Shown piece by piece: positions 24,867 to 34,382 of a stretch of DNA of 64,000 nt. The stretch's first letter is position 1; each line of letters begins with the position of its first letter. The notes beneath the pieces are model-generated. The model saw only the letters and a program-made list of their open reading frames with translations. It did no database searches and was not told the origin of the DNA. The translations under genes were made by a program, and so were the position numbers. The stretch is taken from positions 62,001-126,000 of the forward strand of contig JADJQA010000010.1 of the NCBI GenBank assembly GCA_016712985.1. Direction: 5' to 3'. The DNA comes from Sulfuritalea sp. Its GTDB lineage: Bacteria; Pseudomonadota; Gammaproteobacteria; Burkholderiales; Rhodocyclaceae.

Positions 24867-26174
24867 TCAGCGGCGGTCGGTACGCACATACAGACTCATG
24901 CCGCCGCCTTCGCGACGGTCCGTGTCCTGTATGTGTTTGACCAGCGGCGCATCCAGGATGTAATCGGACGCCAGCAGCAAAACCCCGTCACGGCCGCAGA
25001 AATCCCGCGCCAGGACCATGCCCGGCCTCAAGTCGGCCACCGGCACGGCTTGCTCGCCGGTCGCTTCCTGCATCGGGGCGCCGATCAGTTCGAGGAAGGC
25101 ATCCAGCACCCGCGGGTCGTAGCGCTTGCCGCGCGTCTGGACGAGCATTGCGCGCGCCTGCTCCGGACTCAGACGCTTGTCCGACAGTGTGCCGATCTGC
25201 AGGCCATCATAGTCGTTGGCCACGGCAAGGATGCGCGCGCCGAGCGGGATGAAGTCGCCCTGCAAACCGTCCGGATAGCCCTGGCCGTCAAAGCGTTCGT
25301 GATGCGAGCGGATGATGCGCGCCGCCTCTTTCAGTTCGGCCAGCGGCAACAATGCGGCTTCGCCGGCGATCGGGTGGCGGCGATGAGTCCCCACGTCCTC
25401 GCCGCTCATCCGCGACACGGGATGGGCCAGCAGCTTGTCGGAGAAACCGATCTTGCCGATATCGTGCAGCAGGGCGGCCACAAAAATGTCCTGCTGGTCC
25501 CTGGCGGGAAGCTCGAGCTTGATGGCGAGCTTGCGCGCCAGATCGGCCACCCGCCGCGAATGGCCGACCATGCTTGCCCCGCGCAGTTCCATCAAGCCGG
25601 AAAATATCTTGATCGACACCAGGAAATTCTGCTTGAGGCGATCATTGGCCAGGTTCAGGAAGCTGTTGACCTGTTCGATTTCCGCCGTGCGTTCGGCCAC
25701 CTTGCGTTCCAGGCCGACGTTGAGTCCAGCCAGTTCCTCGTTCTGCGCCTGCGTCAGGGCCAGCAGGCGGGCGTTCTCCTTGCGCAACCGGCTGCTTTCC
25801 AGCGCATCGCGAATGGTCAGCGTGAGCTGGGTGTCGTCCCAGGGCTTGGAAACATAGCGAAAAATCTCCCCACGGTTGATTGCATCGATGGTCGAGCTGA
25901 CGTCGGCATAACCCGTGAGCAGAATCCGCATGGTCGCCGGCCATCGATTGCGCACCTGTTCAAGAAACTGCGCGCCGTTCATTTCCGGCATTCGCAGGTC
26001 GGAGATCACCAGATCGACCGGCTCGCGCTCAAGGATCGCGATGCCTGCCTGGCCGCTTGCCGCCGTATGAATCGTATAACCCGTCGGCCGCAACAGGCGC
26101 CGCAGCGATGAAAGAATGCTCGCCTCGTCATCCACCAGCAGCAACGTGGCCGGCGTTTCCGTGGTGTGATTCAT
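24867..26174 (-). CDS. Response regulator with HD-GYP c-di-GMP phosphodiesterase domain (RpfG type)
   Basis: A 435-residue protein: receiver (residues ~8-130; VDDEASILSSLRRLLR, Asp in LVISDLRMPEMNG, Lys in YVSKPWDD), a coiled-coil linker (to ~190), then a full HD-GYP domain: HDIGKIGFSDKLLAHP, the HHERFDGQGYPDGLQGD signature and AVANDYDGL. Such proteins hydrolyse c-di-GMP when phosphorylated. A C-terminal extension (VADLRPGMVLARDFCGRDGV) resembles a regulatory module also seen in the gene at 47814. Start 26174 is chosen over 26207 for its site (CAGGGA). It is divergent from a second HD-GYP gene. Confidence 0.93.
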   Translation of the reverse strand: MNHTTETPATLLLVDDEASILSSLRRLLRPTGYTIHTAASGQAGIAILEREPVDLVISDLRMPEMNGAQFLEQVRNRWPATMRILLTGYADVSSTIDAINRGEIFRYVSKPWDDTQLTLTIRDALESSRLRKENARLLALTQAQNEELAGLNVGLERKVAERTAEIEQVNSFLNLANDRLKQNFLVSIKIFSGLMELRGASMVGHSRRVADLARKLAIKLELPARDQQDIFVAALLHDIGKIGFSDKLLAHPVSRMSGEDVGTHRRHPIAGEAALLPLAELKEAARIIRSHHERFDGQGYPDGLQGDFIPLGARILAVANDYDGLQIGTLSDKRLSPEQARAMLVQTRGKRYDPRVLDAFLELIGAPMQEATGEQAVPVADLRPGMVLARDFCGRDGVLLLASDYILDAPLVKHIQDTDRREGGGMSLYVRTDRR

Positions 26175-26350
26175 GAGTCCCTGTCGGGTGCGGGATGCGT
26201 CGTGCACATGATTGGAGATTAAACGAAACGTGGTGCATCAGCAAAGACGACAACGTACCGCTTGGTGTGGCGAGTCGGTGCCATGCTTCATGAAATGTAC
26301 TATGCTTCTGGCAAGACTTTGCCAAGAGCAGGGAAAAACGGAGGTGCCTC

Positions 26351-27436
<1,086 letters not shown>

Positions 27437-27509
27437 GGCGGGGACGCGAAGGATGACGCCGGAGCTCGACCCAAGTCTTGGTCGCCAATGCAGGCACTTT
27501 GATTCCAAA

Positions 27510-27533
27510 TTGTGCTAGCATTTGATAGCACAA
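27510..27533. promoter_or_regulatory. Candidate operator of the UPF0175/DUF3368 pair
   Basis: TTGTGCTA and TAGCACAA form a perfect inverted repeat with an 8-base spacer, 14 bases before the antitoxin ATG. Its position and symmetry suit autoregulation by the Phd-like antitoxin; inferred, not shown. Confidence 0.5.
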
Positions 27534-27547
27534 ATAAAGGGATCATT

Positions 27548-27874
27548 ATGGATACATTCTCGATCAGGGATCTTCGCGAACGTACGGGGGATCTGGTTCG
27601 CAATGCCGAGGCCGGGCAGCTTTCCGTTGTCGCAAAGCACGGTCAGCCCGTGTTTGTCGCGGTTCCCTTCAGCGACACCTTGCTGAGGAATGGCGTCAAT
27701 GTGGCTCTGGCGGTCAAGCTCTATCAGGAACACATGCTCAGCATGGGGCGTGCCGCCAAGATTGCCGGCATGCGTCTGGAATCCTTCATGGATTGCCTTG
27801 GTCGTCTGGGAATCCCTGTCATTGACTATGATCCGGCAGACCTGGATGGAGAGCTGTTGGCGCTCAATGCATGA
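27548..27874 (+). CDS. Antitoxin: Phd/YefM-like N-terminus with UPF0175 C-terminus
   Basis: A 108-residue protein. The first half (MDTFSIRDLRERTGDLVRNA, LSVVAKHGQPVFVAVPF) is a Phd/YefM-type DNA-binding fold; the second half (ALAVKLYQEHMLSMGRAAKI, DCLGRLGIPVIDYDPADLDG) is the UPF0175 module that usually inhibits a PIN-like toxin. The stop overlaps the toxin start by four bases. ATG 27548 has AAGGGA upstream; the longer reading to 27512 would place the operator inside the gene. Predicted antitoxin and operon repressor. Confidence 0.85.
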   Translation: MDTFSIRDLRERTGDLVRNAEAGQLSVVAKHGQPVFVAVPFSDTLLRNGVNVALAVKLYQEHMLSMGRAAKIAGMRLESFMDCLGRLGIPVIDYDPADLDGELLALNA

Positions 27875-28389
27875 GGATTGTGGTTGCGGATGCCGGGCCG
27901 CTGATCATATTCGGGAAAACCTGCGGCATCGAGTTGATCCGGGCCGTTGTCGAGGAAATCCTGGTGCCGCCGGCCGTGGTTTCTGAATGCATTGACGAGG
28001 CGGGGAAGCCGGGGGCGATAGCGATCCGGCAAGCCATTCGGGAAGGTCTGCTGACCGTTCTCGAACCGGCCCCTGTTTCGGGCGCGGCCTGTGACTTGTT
28101 GCTTCTTGATGACGGCGAAAAGGAGGCCCTTGCCGCCGCCCATGCGCGTCACTGTGCTGTTCTGCTGGACGAGACCGTTGCGCGCTCGGTGGCCAGCAAG
28201 ATCGGTGTGCAGGCCATTGGAAGTCTTGGGATCTTGTTGAAGGCAAAGCGTCTTGGAGCGATCGCTGCGATCGCCCCGATTATCGAGGAATGGAAAGCAG
28301 CAAATTACTTCCTTGGCGATCGGCTTGTCGCCGATGTCCTGAGGCGTGCCGGCGAAACATCCGTAGCACAGCCAGGCGCGTCTCCATAG
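27871..28389 (+). CDS. DUF3368 PIN-like toxin
   Basis: A 172-residue PIN-superfamily protein: an N-terminal acidic residue in MRIVVADAGPLIIFGK, LDDGEKEALAAAHARHCAVL with the central acidic cluster, and LLDETVARSVASKIGVQAIG with the later Asp. These are the metal-binding positions of PIN-type ribonucleases. DUF3368 genes are regularly paired with UPF0175 antitoxins, here with ATGA coupling. Predicted RNA-cleaving toxin; the target is unknown. The gene looks intact. Confidence 0.85.
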   Translation: MRIVVADAGPLIIFGKTCGIELIRAVVEEILVPPAVVSECIDEAGKPGAIAIRQAIREGLLTVLEPAPVSGAACDLLLLDDGEKEALAAAHARHCAVLLDETVARSVASKIGVQAIGSLGILLKAKRLGAIAAIAPIIEEWKAANYFLGDRLVADVLRRAGETSVAQPGASP

Positions 28390-28435
28390 CCGCGCGCAAG
28401 CCATCGGCCGGGCCGGACTCTTCGGCTTCTTGAAT

Positions 28436-28466
28436 GGCGAAACCGGGGTCTGTCCCCGGTTTCGCC
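28436..28466. repeat. Hairpin repeat GAAACCGGGG-CCCCGGTTTC, copy 1
   Basis: GGCGAAACCGGGG and CCCCGGTTTCGCC pair over 13 bases around a 5-base loop, downstream of the DUF3368 gene. Related hairpins lie at 29728-29752 and 31148-31172. It may act as a terminator although no U-run follows. Confidence 0.65.
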
Positions 28467-28494
28467 GCGATCCACCCAATCTGATTTATTATCA

Positions 28495-28525
28495 TTGACA
28501 ACTTAACGCCTATCGTTAATATAAC
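28495..28525 (+). promoter_or_regulatory. Promoter with operator-like palindrome before the DUF4143 ATPase
   Basis: A perfect minus-35 TTGACA (28495-28500) is followed by an AT-rich minus-10 (TAATATAAC, 28517-28525). The spacer holds TTAACG-CCTAT-CGTTAA (28503-28519), a perfect inverted repeat, as expected of an operator. Transcription would start at or just after the first ATG (28527), so the mRNA would be leaderless or use a slightly later start. Confidence 0.5.
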
Positions 28526-28526
28526 A

Positions 28527-29714
28527 ATGATGATTCATCGTCAAGCCGAAGCCACCATTTGCCAGACGTTGACCCATACCGCCGCTGTCGTGCTGCTGGG
28601 GCCGCGTCAGGTGGGCAAGACCACGCTGGCGCGGCATATCGCTGCCGACTGGTCGGGCGGCACGGTCTATCTCGATCTGGAACGCCCCGCCGACCGGCTG
28701 CGCCTCGACGATGCCGACAGCTATCTGCGCGCCCAAACCGGAAAGCTGGTAATCCTCGACGAAATCCACCGTGCCCCCGGCGTGTTCGATGTCCTCCGCG
28801 GCATCATCGACGACAACCGCCGGGCCGGGCAGCGCAGCGGTCAGTTCCTGCTGCTGGGTTCGGCCGCGCTGGACCTGATGCGCCAGTCGAGCGAAACCCT
28901 GGCCGGACGGGTTGCCTACCTCGACATCGCCCCGTTCGACATCGGCGACACCGGTGGCGCCGGGATCGACGCCACGACCCTTTGGGTGCGCGGAGGCTTC
29001 CCGGACAGCCTGCTGGCGCGTGACGACCGGCGCAGCCTCGACTGGCGGCGCGATTTCATCCGCAGCTACCTGGAACGCGACGTGCCGATGTTTGCGCCGC
29101 GGCTGCCCGCCGAGACCATCGGCCGCCTGTGGACCATGCTGGCGCACCAGCAGGGCAGCCTGCTCAACCAGGCTCGCCTCGCCGCCGCGCTCGGCGTCGC
29201 CAACCCGACGGTCGATCGCTACATCGACCTGCTGGTCGATCTGCAACTGCTGCGCCGCCTGCGGCCGTGGAGCGGCAATGTCGGCAAGCGCCTGATCAAG
29301 TCGCCCAAGGTCTATGTGCGCGATAGCGGCATCCTGCACGGCCTGCTGGAACTGGAAACCCTGGACGATCTGCTCGGGCACCCCGTCTGCGGGCTCAGCT
29401 TTGAAGGGCATTGCATCGAAAACCTGATGCAGGCGGCGGGCCCGCGCCGGGCGCCGTATTTCTACCGAACCCATGCCGGGGCCGAAATCGATTTGCTGCT
29501 GGAAAAAGGCGGCCAGCCCGACATCGCCATCGAGATCAGGCGTTCAAGCGCGCCGAGTCCGGCGAAAGGCTTTGCCCAGGCCTGCGACGACCTGCGCATC
29601 ACGCAGCGCTACGTGGTCTACCCCGGCAGCGAGAAGTTCGCCCTGCGCCATGGCGCGCGGGCCATCGGCCTGGCCGAACTGGCTGGCCTCTTGCGTGCGG
29701 AAACCGCAGTCTGA
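28527..29714 (+). CDS. AAA-type ATPase with C-terminal DUF4143
   Basis: A 395-residue protein: Walker A in GPRQVGKTTLARHIAAD, Walker B in LVILDEIHRAPGVFDVLRG, sensor-like FLLLGSAALDLM, then a winged-helix region (LLNQARLAAALGVANPTVDR) and the DUF4143 nuclease-like end (GHCIENLMQAAG, FYRTHAGAEIDLLLEKGGQP, IAIEIRRSS). The E-x-D...E-x-K-like positions of PD-(D/E)XK enzymes are partly visible (AEIDLLL ... IEIRR). Such genes are frequent accessory genes of unknown function. A fragment of a second copy follows the Fic gene. The last four codons and stop belong to a degenerate hairpin repeat. Confidence 0.87.
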   Translation: MMIHRQAEATICQTLTHTAAVVLLGPRQVGKTTLARHIAADWSGGTVYLDLERPADRLRLDDADSYLRAQTGKLVILDEIHRAPGVFDVLRGIIDDNRRAGQRSGQFLLLGSAALDLMRQSSETLAGRVAYLDIAPFDIGDTGGAGIDATTLWVRGGFPDSLLARDDRRSLDWRRDFIRSYLERDVPMFAPRLPAETIGRLWTMLAHQQGSLLNQARLAAALGVANPTVDRYIDLLVDLQLLRRLRPWSGNVGKRLIKSPKVYVRDSGILHGLLELETLDDLLGHPVCGLSFEGHCIENLMQAAGPRRAPYFYRTHAGAEIDLLLEKGGQPDIAIEIRRSSAPSPAKGFAQACDDLRITQRYVVYPGSEKFALRHGARAIGLAELAGLLRAETAV

Positions 29715-29755
29715 CCCGAGCATCACGGAAACCGGGGGCTGACCCCGGTTTCTCC
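29695..29755. repeat. Hairpin repeat, degenerate plus perfect copy (copy 2)
   Basis: GAAACCGCAGTCTGACCC overlaps the ATPase stop codon and is a decayed copy; it is followed at 29728-29752 by GAAACCGGGG-GCTGA-CCCCGGTTTC, a perfect 10-base stem. No separate gene lies in the stretch from here to the Fic promoter. Confidence 0.6.
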
Positions 29756-29863
29756 TGCACCCTCGACGCCGCGCGCCAGTACGGTGGCCGACAGCGAGAC
29801 CCCGCCGCCGCGACCCGGCCAATAGACCGGCAGAGTTCCTGTGACAGTGCGCCAGTAAAACTA

Positions 29864-29892
29864 TTGCAACAATATGTTTCCAAACATATTAA
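29864..29892 (+). promoter_or_regulatory. Promoter and operator-like palindrome before the Fic gene
   Basis: TTGCAA (29864-29869) and TATTAA (29887-29892), 17 bases apart, make a plausible promoter. Between them AATATGTTT-CC-AAACATATT (29871-29890) is a perfect palindrome, a likely repressor site. The Fic ATG lies 58 bases further on. Confidence 0.45.
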
Positions 29893-29950
29893 GATATTGT
29901 GCCAACCGGCAAGTTGACCGGCAAACTCGCCGGCCAAATCGCCGCAAATC

Positions 29951-31162
29951 ATGAGCCCGAAGAATATCGACCGCTACACCCAGCCGCAACAGTTCGAGCC
30001 GCTGCTGCCGCAACAGCGGTTGGACGAACTGCGGCGGCCGGCCGGCGCCGTCGTCGAGCGGTCGCTGCGGCTTGCCGGCAGTGCGCATCCGGCAACCATG
30101 GCCAGCCTGCGCGAACTGGTGCGGGCGATGAACTCCTATTATTCGAACCGCATCGAAGGCCAGAGCACGCATCCGCTGAATATCGAGCGCGCGTTGCGCC
30201 ACGACTTTTCCGACCGGCCCGACATCGCCCGATTGCAGCGTCTGGCAGTGGCGCATATCGAGGCCGAGCAGGAACTCGAACAACGGGTGGCTGCCGCAGA
30301 GCGCCCCCTGACTGCCGCCTTCCTGCAGCAGGCCCATGCCGCGCTATATGGCCGGCTTTCGATCGAAGACCGGACCACGTCCGAGGGGCGCATCGTCGTG
30401 CCCGGAGCGCTGCGAACCGAGCAAGTGGCCGTCGGTCGTCACGAACCGCCGCTCTGGTCGTCCTTGCCGGCCTTTCTAAACAGGCTCGATGTAGCCTATT
30501 CGCGGCCGGTCGCCGTGGACGACATGCTGCCTGTCGTCGCCGCCGCCGCGCATCACCGCGGCGCATGGGTACATCCCTTTCTCGATGGCAACGGTCGCGC
30601 CGTGCGCTTGCAGACGCATTGCGCCCTGTGGCCCCTGAGTGCCGGACTCTGGTCGATGAGCCGGGGCCTGGCACGCAAGCGCGACACGTATTACGCCCTG
30701 CTCGATGCCGCCGACAGTCACCGGCACGGCGACCTGGACGGGCGTGGCAACCTGAGCGAGAAGCAACTCTGGGAATGGTGCGAATGGTTCATCGCCCTCG
30801 CCGCCGACCAGGTGGATTTCATGGCAAGGATGCTCGACCTCGACGCCATGAAGGCGCGTATCGCCGCCCTGATTACCTACCGCTCGACGCTCGACAAGGC
30901 CATTCGCGCGGAAGCCATCGTTCCCCTGCATCACCTGTTTCTCGCCGGGCCCGTGCCGCGCGGCGAATTCCAGCAAATGACCGGCCTCGGCGAACGCACC
31001 GCTCGGGCCTTGTTGTCAAGGCTGATCGAAACGGGGCTGGTCGCCAGCACCGGCCACACGGCGCCGGTACAGATCTCGTTCCCGCTCGATGCGCTTCAGT
31101 TCCTGCTGCCGGAGCTTTACCCGGAAGCGGCAACGCAAGCGCCGCGAGAAACCGGGGTCTGA
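29951..31162 (+). CDS. Fic-family AMP-transferase (class II, built-in inhibitory motif)
   Basis: A 403-residue protein. The catalytic Fic motif HPFLDGNGRAVR is complete (His, Asp-Gly-Asn-Gly-Arg). Near residue 65 the motif SNRIEG in MNSYYSNRIEGQSTHP fits the inhibitory (S/T)xxxE(G/N) helix of class II Fic proteins, whose Glu blocks ATP until displaced. The C-terminal part (RGEFQQMTGLGERTARALLS) is a winged-helix domain. It probably transfers AMP to a protein target, unknown here. The last residues ETGV and the stop are encoded by a hairpin repeat. It is flanked by one complete and one truncated DUF4143 gene. Confidence 0.88.
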   Translation: MSPKNIDRYTQPQQFEPLLPQQRLDELRRPAGAVVERSLRLAGSAHPATMASLRELVRAMNSYYSNRIEGQSTHPLNIERALRHDFSDRPDIARLQRLAVAHIEAEQELEQRVAAAERPLTAAFLQQAHAALYGRLSIEDRTTSEGRIVVPGALRTEQVAVGRHEPPLWSSLPAFLNRLDVAYSRPVAVDDMLPVVAAAAHHRGAWVHPFLDGNGRAVRLQTHCALWPLSAGLWSMSRGLARKRDTYYALLDAADSHRHGDLDGRGNLSEKQLWEWCEWFIALAADQVDFMARMLDLDAMKARIAALITYRSTLDKAIRAEAIVPLHHLFLAGPVPRGEFQQMTGLGERTARALLSRLIETGLVASTGHTAPVQISFPLDALQFLLPELYPEAATQAPRETGV

Positions 31163-31172
31163 CCCCGGTTTC
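31148..31172. repeat. Hairpin repeat, copy 3, containing the Fic stop codon
   Basis: GAAACCGGGG-TCTGA-CCCCGGTTTC, a perfect 10-base stem. The loop TGA is the stop codon of the Fic gene. Compare the equivalent position at the ATPase stop (29695). Confidence 0.65.
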
Positions 31173-31175
31173 ATT

Positions 31176-31302
31176 ACCGAGTCCACCAAAAGGCTTCACC
31201 CCGGCTTGCGACGATCTGCTTATCACCAAGCGCTATGTGATTTGCCCCGGCAGCGAGAAGCACGCGCTGCGAAAAGTCGGTACTGGCAAGACGGCGATAT
31301 AG
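31176..31302 (+). pseudogene. C-terminal fragment of a second DUF4143 ATPase
   Basis: The residues PKGFTPACDDLLITKRYVIC, then PGSEKHALRKVGTG match the end of the complete ATPase at 28527 (AKGFAQACDDLRITQRYVVY, PGSEKFALRHGARA) at both protein and nucleotide level. The rest of the gene is missing; a hairpin repeat stands immediately before it. This suggests that a duplication or recombination between hairpin copies placed the Fic gene inside a former pair of ATPase genes. Confidence 0.75.
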
Positions 31303-31332
31303 GGTCTAAGCTGCGAATCGGGAGGGCTGGCG

Positions 31333-32367
31333 ATGAACATACCTTTACCCATGCGGCAACATCCGTGGCTGGCGTTCTTGCTTGTGCTGCTGGCAGGGGT
31401 TGCGGGCCTTGCGCTCTGGCGCCTGGCGCCTGGCGCCGAAAAAAAGCTTGCGTCGGGGCCGCCGGAAAAGCTGGTGCTCGGCGTCGCCGATGTCCTCTTG
31501 ATGATGCCGGTTCTCGTGGCCGAGGAGCAAGGTTTTCTGCGCGACGCGGGGCTGGATGTCACCATCAGGCGTTTCCTCAACGGGCAAGGCGGCGCTTGAG
31601 GCGCTTTTTCGCGGCGAAGTCGAGGTGGCTACCGTGGCCGAAACGCCGATCGTGCTGGCCAGCTTCCAGCGCCGCGATTTCGCTGTGGTCGGCAGTTTCC
31701 GTCCAGCGACGCCGGGAACTATTCACTGGCGCATCCGGCTAGCGGCATCGCGTCCGCCGCCAGCCTGCGCGGGCACCGCGTCGGCGTGGTTGCCGGCACC
31801 AGTGCGGATTACTGCCTCCATGTCCTGCTCACCGATCACGGGCTGAGCGAGGCGGACATCGACAAAGTGCCGCTGGCGGGTGCGCAAATGACCGATGCAC
31901 TGCTCAATCGGCGCGTGGACGCCATCGCGGCCTATGAACCGCACCTGTCCCAGGCGCAGAAGGCGCTCGGCAGCACCGCTCGCGTTCTTCTCGACCGCGA
32001 CCGCTGCCCATCAACGACCGGCTATTTCACTTCCCGCGACTTCCCCAGGCAACGCCAGGAAGCCCTGGTACGCCTGCTGCGCGGCACCGGGCAGGCCATC
32101 GACTGGATGCGCAGCCATCGGCAGGAGGCGATCACCCTCGTCGCGCGTCGTCTCGACATGGCGCCGGTCGATCTCGACGCGCAGTGGGATAACTACCGTT
32201 TCGCGCTCGAACTCAGTCAAAGCCACCTTGTTGCACTCGAACGGCAGGCGCAGTGGGCTATGCGCAGCGGACTGGCGCCAGAGGTGGCGATGCCCAATTA
32301 TCTCGACTTCATCGACTTCAGCGGCCTCGAAGCGGTGAAGCCGAAGGCCATCAACGTCATCCACTGA
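31333..32367 (+). pseudogene. Periplasmic solute-binding protein (NMT1/SsuA-like), two frameshifts
   Basis: N-terminal membrane or signal segment (WLAFLLVLLAGVAGLALWRL), then KLVLGVADVLLMMPVLVAEE, GFLRDAGLDVTIRRFLNG, and in other frames GKAALEALFRGEVEVATVAE and VVAGTSADYCLHVLLTDHGL to the end AINVIH. This is the NMT1/SsuA/THI5-like binding-protein fold. An extra G near 31583 and a missing base near 31720 split it; corrected length would be about 344 residues. It stands before a membrane kinase and regulator with 3-base spacing, not before a transporter, so it probably serves as the kinase's ligand sensor. Confidence 0.75.
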
Positions 32368-32370
32368 GCC

Positions 32371-33808
32371 ATGAGCCTGCTTGCGCGCACGCGCCTCGTC
32401 ACCGCCTGCATCGTCATCTTCACCCTGCTGATGGGCGGCGCGTTCCATGTCGCGCATCAGCGCCTGGTCGCCACGCAGACCGCCATGGACCAACTCGTCG
32501 ACATCTGGACCGAGGTGGCCCAACTGCGCACCGCCACCATCGATTACGCGCTGCACCGGGGCGAGCGCGCCCGTGTGCAGGCGGAAGCCAAGCTCCGCCG
32601 CCTGAATGTCCTGCTCAGCGAGGAATGGCTGGCTGGCGCCATCGGCGATCATGCGGACGAAGAGCAGCGCCTGCGCCGCGAAATCCACGAGACGCTGATC
32701 GAGGTGGAAGCACAAATGGTCGGCGTGGCAACGTCCTCGCCATCGTCGTCCCTGGAGGAACGGGACCGCCGCACGCGCCCTCCTGAACCTGAAGGGCCAG
32801 TCCCTCGCGACCAACGTCGTGCCCTGTCGGTCATCCTGCGTGAGGCGATAGAGCAGTCCAACGCCTGGCTGAATAAGGTCGCCTACGCCCTTGGCGGCCT
32901 GCCGGTGGCCATGGCGCTGGCGGCGATCGCGCTGCTCGAACGCCAGATCCTGCGCCCGCTGGATCAGGTGCGGCAGGCCGCCGTCGAGATCCGCAAGGGC
33001 GAGCACGCGGCCGTGGCACGCCTGCTCCTCGCGCGCAACGACGAAATCGGCCAACTGTCGCGGGATCTGGCCGCCATGGTCACCAGGCTGGACACCGCCA
33101 ACAAGGAACTGGAATCCTTCTCCTATTCGGTCTCGCACGACCTGCGGGCGCCGTTGCGAGCCATTGACGGGTTTTCGCGCAAGGTGGTCGCCGGCTACGG
33201 CGACAAGCTCGACGACGAAGGCCGCCGCCAGTTGCAGGTGGTGCGCGACAACGCCCAGCGCATGGGCCGGTTGATCGACGACCTGCTCGCCTTCTCGCGC
33301 ATGGGCCGGCAAGAGATTGCGCTGCAATCGGTCGACATGGATAGCCAGGCCAGGAGCGTCGCCAGCGAGCTGCGCGCGGCCGAAGCGCAGCGCGCCATCG
33401 AGTTCGTCTTCGCCCGCTGCCGCCGGCCGGGGCGATGCCGCGATGCTGCGCCAGGTGTGGGCGAACCTGCTCGGCAATGCCGTCAAGTTCTCGCGCCGGC
33501 GTCCGGACGCGCTGATCGAGGTCGGCGGCCGCGTCGACGCCGGGGAGGCGCTTTACTGGGTCAAGGACAATGGGGCCGGATTCGACATGCAGTATGCCGA
33601 CAAGCTGTTCGGCGTTTTCCAGCGCCTGCACCGCCAGGATGAGTTCGAGGGCACCGGCGTCGGCCTGGCCATCGCCCAGCGCATCCTGCATCGCCACAAG
33701 GGTCGCATATGGGGCGAGGGCAAACCCGATGTCGGCGCCACGTTCTGGTTCACCCTGCCACTGCCGGCATCGGGGGGCAAACCGCTTTCGGGAGGACAAG
33801 CATCATGA
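32371..33808 (+). pseudogene. Membrane sensor histidine kinase, frameshifted before the ATPase domain
   Basis: Order of parts: membrane segment (LVTACIVIFTLLMGGAFHVA), periplasmic four-helix-like region, second membrane segment (ALGGLPVAMALAAIALLE), HAMP linker (ILRPLDQVRQAAVEIRKGEH), HisKA of the phytochrome type (LESFSYSVSHDLRAPLRAID), then a frame break near 33425. The ATPase domain continues in the next frame: MLRQVWANLLGNAVKFSRR, VKDNGAGFDMQYADKLFGVF, GTGVGLAIAQRIL. A further out-of-frame patch may lie at 32760-32830. The stop overlaps the following regulator start. It probably phosphorylates that regulator in response to the upstream binding protein. Confidence 0.82.
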
Positions 33809-34257
33809 GTACAAACAGTCAGGAAATGCAGATTCTGCTGGTGGAAGACAACCCCGCCGATGCCGAACTCACCCTGGATGCGTTGCGGGACAGCGGTCTG
33901 GTCAACGCCGTGCAATGGGTCAAGGATGGCGCCGAAGCCCTGGATGTCCTGTTCGCACACGGCGCCGATTCGGCAGCGGAAAGCCATCGGCTGCGCCTCG
34001 TGCTGCTCGATCTGCGGCTGCCGCGCGTGGATGGCCTCGATGTGCTGCGCGCCCTGCGCGCCGACGAGCGCACCCGGCGGCTGCCGGTGGTGGTAATGAC
34101 CTCATCCCGCGAGGAGTCCGACCTCGCCCGTGCCTATGACCTGGGCGCCAACAGCTATGTGGTCAAGCCGGTCGAGTCCGAAGCGTTCATGAATGCGGTG
34201 CGCGAACTGGGGCTGTACTGGATGCTGATCAACAAGCTGCCGGGCGACACGAAATGA
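33805..34257 (+). CDS. Response regulator, single receiver domain (Rcp1-like)
   Basis: A 150-residue stand-alone receiver: acidic pair in ILLVEDNPADAELTLDAL, Asp in LVLLDLRLPRVDGLDVLRAL, Thr in VVVMTSSREESD and Lys in SYVVKPVESEAF. The form resembles Rcp1-type regulators that partner phytochrome-like kinases. It overlaps the kinase stop (ATGA) and has GGGAGG upstream, so the two are one cassette. Its last residues (VRELGLYWMLINKLPGDTK) recur in the chimeric remnant at 35128. No output domain. Confidence 0.9.
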   Translation: MSTNSQEMQILLVEDNPADAELTLDALRDSGLVNAVQWVKDGAEALDVLFAHGADSAAESHRLRLVLLDLRLPRVDGLDVLRALRADERTRRLPVVVMTSSREESDLARAYDLGANSYVVKPVESEAFMNAVRELGLYWMLINKLPGDTK

Positions 34258-34349
34258 AGGAACCGCGGACCACCCGTTGCCATCGGGTCATTCGACGCGG
34301 ATTTCGTCGAAACGCGCGGGACTTGAATCTTGGGCAGAAACTCATTAAG

Positions 34350-34366
34350 CTGACCAGACTGGTCAG
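34350..34366. promoter_or_regulatory. Candidate operator of the Phd/VapC pair
   Basis: CTGACCA-GAC-TGGTCAG is a perfect 7+7 inverted repeat 16 bases before the antitoxin ATG, consistent with autorepression. Confidence 0.5.
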
Positions 34367-34382
34367 AACGAAGAGGTCAATC

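Noticed and set aside
28503..29474. A 323-codon minus-strand frame opposite the DUF4143 ATPase
   Set aside because: The plus strand carries Walker motifs and DUF4143; the antisense frame matches nothing.
29695..31172. The GAAACCGGGG hairpins as a CRISPR-like array
   Set aside because: Copies are 1.3-1.5 kb apart with genes between them, and are palindromic rather than directly repeated with spacers.
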